Assembly: GCA_003485765.1 (NCBI GenBank)
Contig: DNHS01000038.1
Location: 1-14,457 of the forward strand
Direction: 5' to 3'
DNA length: 14,457 nt
Source of the DNA: Candidatus Omnitrophota bacterium
GTDB lineage: Bacteria; Omnitrophota; Gorgyraeia; Gorgyraeales; Gorgyraeaceae
A model generated the notes under the pieces. That model ran no database searches. It saw only the letters and a program-made list of their open reading frames with translations, and was not told where the DNA came from. Numbering within the stretch: position 1 is the stretch's first letter; each line of letters opens with the position of its first letter. This document shows, piece by piece, positions 13,259 through 14,457 of this stretch. Both the position numbers and the translations under genes were made by a program.

Positions 13259-14457
13259 ATGCCACTAGGATTAAATTTCTTGAAGAATAATAAAGACAGC
13301 GTGTTGCTTGATACCGATAATCTTTTTTGGGCTATTAATCCCGGAGAGAGCGAATCCGATATTTTTATTCCCGCCAGTGTATTTTCTCTTTACGAAAAGG
13401 TCAAGCATAAATTAAGCCGGGAGATTGAGGAGTTTAGATTCGGCCAGGAATTGACCGCTATTTATATAGACCCGACTGATAAATGCAATGCCAGCTGCCC
13501 TTATTGTTATATCCCGGCAAAGACAAGGCAAAGCGGCCGTTCAATGACCAGGGAAGAGCTTGGTTTTATTCTCAATAAACTCGCCAAGTATTTTAAGGGC
13601 AGCAAAAGAAAACAGGTTATTATTTTTCATGCCAGCGAGCCGCTTTTAGTCAAAGATATTATATTTGAAGCAATCCAAAAATATAAAAAAATATTTAAGT
13701 TCGGTATCCAGACGAATGCTATACTGATGGAGAAAAAGGACGTCGAATTCCTAAAAAAGCATCGTGTCGGCGTAGGTATTTCGCTGGATTCGTTTTTGCC
13801 CTCTACAAATAACAAGTTAAGGGCAAGCTCGGAAACCAAAGGTAATTTTGTCCAAGCAGTCAGGGCCATAGAATGGTTTGACGGGTATAAAGGATTAAAC
13901 GTCATTGCCACAGTAACGAAACTCAACGTTAAAGACATGCCCGGGCTGGTGAAGTTTCTGCACGCAAGAAAGACTCCCTGCGTTCTGCTGAATCCGGTAA
14001 GGTTCACTAGAGCCTCTATGAAGGCCTTGAAGCCAGACGATAAAACCCTGGCAGAATATTTTATAAAGGCGGTTGATACTGCGGTAGAATTATCCAGCAA
14101 ATCAAAACACAAGATTATAATCGGAAATTTTACCAATACAATCTTGGCTATAATTGCCCCGCTTGGCCGCAGGTTAATGTGCGATATTTCTCCCTGCGGA
14201 GGAGGGCGTTGTTTTTTTACGATTACTGCCCAGGGCTCAATGATACCCTGTGGCGAATTTACCGGATTAAAAGGATTTTCCGGAGGGAATATTTTTAGAG
14301 ACTCTATTCCAAAGGCTATGCAGTCAAAGGCGTTTAAAGAAATCAGAAAAAGGGCTGTCGAGAAGATTCCGGAATGCAATACCTGCGCCTTGAGGAATAT
14401 ATGCGGCGCGCCATGCCCTGCGGAACTGCATTCGCTCGGCAACATGTATCAGAAATC
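13259..14457 (+). CDS. cbpB: radical SAM/SPASM peptide-modifying enzyme (CbpB-like), partial
   Basis: The frame stays open to the window edge, giving at least 399 residues with the C-terminus missing. The radical SAM cluster motif CX3CX2C is C76-C80-C83 (DKCNASCPYCY). The usual GGEP is replaced by HASEP (124-128), keeping the glutamate. SPASM-type auxiliary cluster ligands follow: C313-X12-G-X4-C331, then C373-X2-C376-X5-C382-X3-C386; C308 and C318 are extra. The first 70 residues (VLLDTDNLFWAINP and following) precede the core and might be a precursor-recognition region, but this is unproven. There is no N-terminal B12-binding domain. SPASM enzymes beside tiny genes generally modify the encoded peptide. 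The ATG has only a weak GATGGGG upstream. No stop-free ATG further upstream fits. Confidence 0.9.
   Translation, partial: MPLGLNFLKNNKDSVLLDTDNLFWAINPGESESDIFIPASVFSLYEKVKHKLSREIEEFRFGQELTAIYIDPTDKCNASCPYCYIPAKTRQSGRSMTREELGFILNKLAKYFKGSKRKQVIIFHASEPLLVKDIIFEAIQKYKKIFKFGIQTNAILMEKKDVEFLKKHRVGVGISLDSFLPSTNNKLRASSETKGNFVQAVRAIEWFDGYKGLNVIATVTKLNVKDMPGLVKFLHARKTPCVLLNPVRFTRASMKALKPDDKTLAEYFIKAVDTAVELSSKSKHKIIIGNFTNTILAIIAPLGRRLMCDISPCGGGRCFFTITAQGSMIPCGEFTGLKGFSGGNIFRDSIPKAMQSKAFKEIRKRAVEKIPECNTCALRNICGAPCPAELHSLGNMYQK

Noticed and set aside
13245..13268. ATG at 13245 as the rSAM start
   Set aside because: That frame hits a TAG after seven codons; the ATG at 13259 opens the full radical SAM frame.
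13627..14445. 272-codon open frame on the minus strand
   Set aside because: It lies wholly opposite the radical SAM gene, whose cluster motifs and SPASM cysteines are clear. The minus-strand product shows no recognisable domain and no ribosome site.

Overview
The window is a compact, almost all plus-strand stretch of a bacterial chromosome with moderate-to-low GC. It contains nearly back-to-back genes, many overlapping by 4 to about 70 bases. A lipid A type acyltransferase points to a Gram-negative, outer-membrane cell. Shortened housekeeping proteins, an MGDG/diacylglycerol-type glycosyltransferase and several small palindromic repeats look like an uncultivated environmental lineage. Candidatus Omnitrophota (PVC-related) is my best guess, at moderate-to-low confidence and from general impression only. 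I see no rRNA, tRNA, CRISPR or transposase gene.

Layout. (1) Positions 1-3763: a consensus sigma70 promoter, then rplU-rpmA-obgE (ribosomal proteins L21 and L27 and the Obg ribosome-assembly GTPase) and proB-proA (first two steps of proline synthesis). (2) 3761-5508: lipB, lipA and a free-standing 76-residue lipoyl carrier domain, flanked on both sides by copies of the same 44-base palindrome. (3) 5526-7178: an Lrp/AsnC regulator and a class I/II aminotransferase. (4) 7165-10994: an envelope-flavoured string of overlapping genes: a GT28 glycolipid glycosyltransferase, a lipid A type acyltransferase, a polyprenyl-phosphate-sugar-synthase-like GT2, the protein-repair methyltransferase Pcm and a small membrane protein. 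(5) 11002-11562: a corrinoid adenosyltransferase carrying what looks like an in-frame palindromic insert.

(6) 11586-14457 is the most interesting part. A second consensus promoter drives a cobalamin riboswitch with an intrinsic terminator. Behind it lie cobC and cobU (nucleotide-loop salvage of B12), then a 53-residue peptide gene with an almost perfect Shine-Dalgarno sequence, a perfect 32-base palindrome, and a radical SAM/SPASM protein that runs off the end of the window. This is the layout of a ribosomally made, radical-SAM-modified peptide (RiPP) cassette under B12 control. From memory it matches the NCBI family pair named CbpA (modified peptide precursor) and CbpB (peptide-modifying radical SAM enzyme). 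To my knowledge the product and function are unknown. If the riboswitch works in the usual way, the peptide would be made when B12 is scarce, together with the B12 salvage enzymes.
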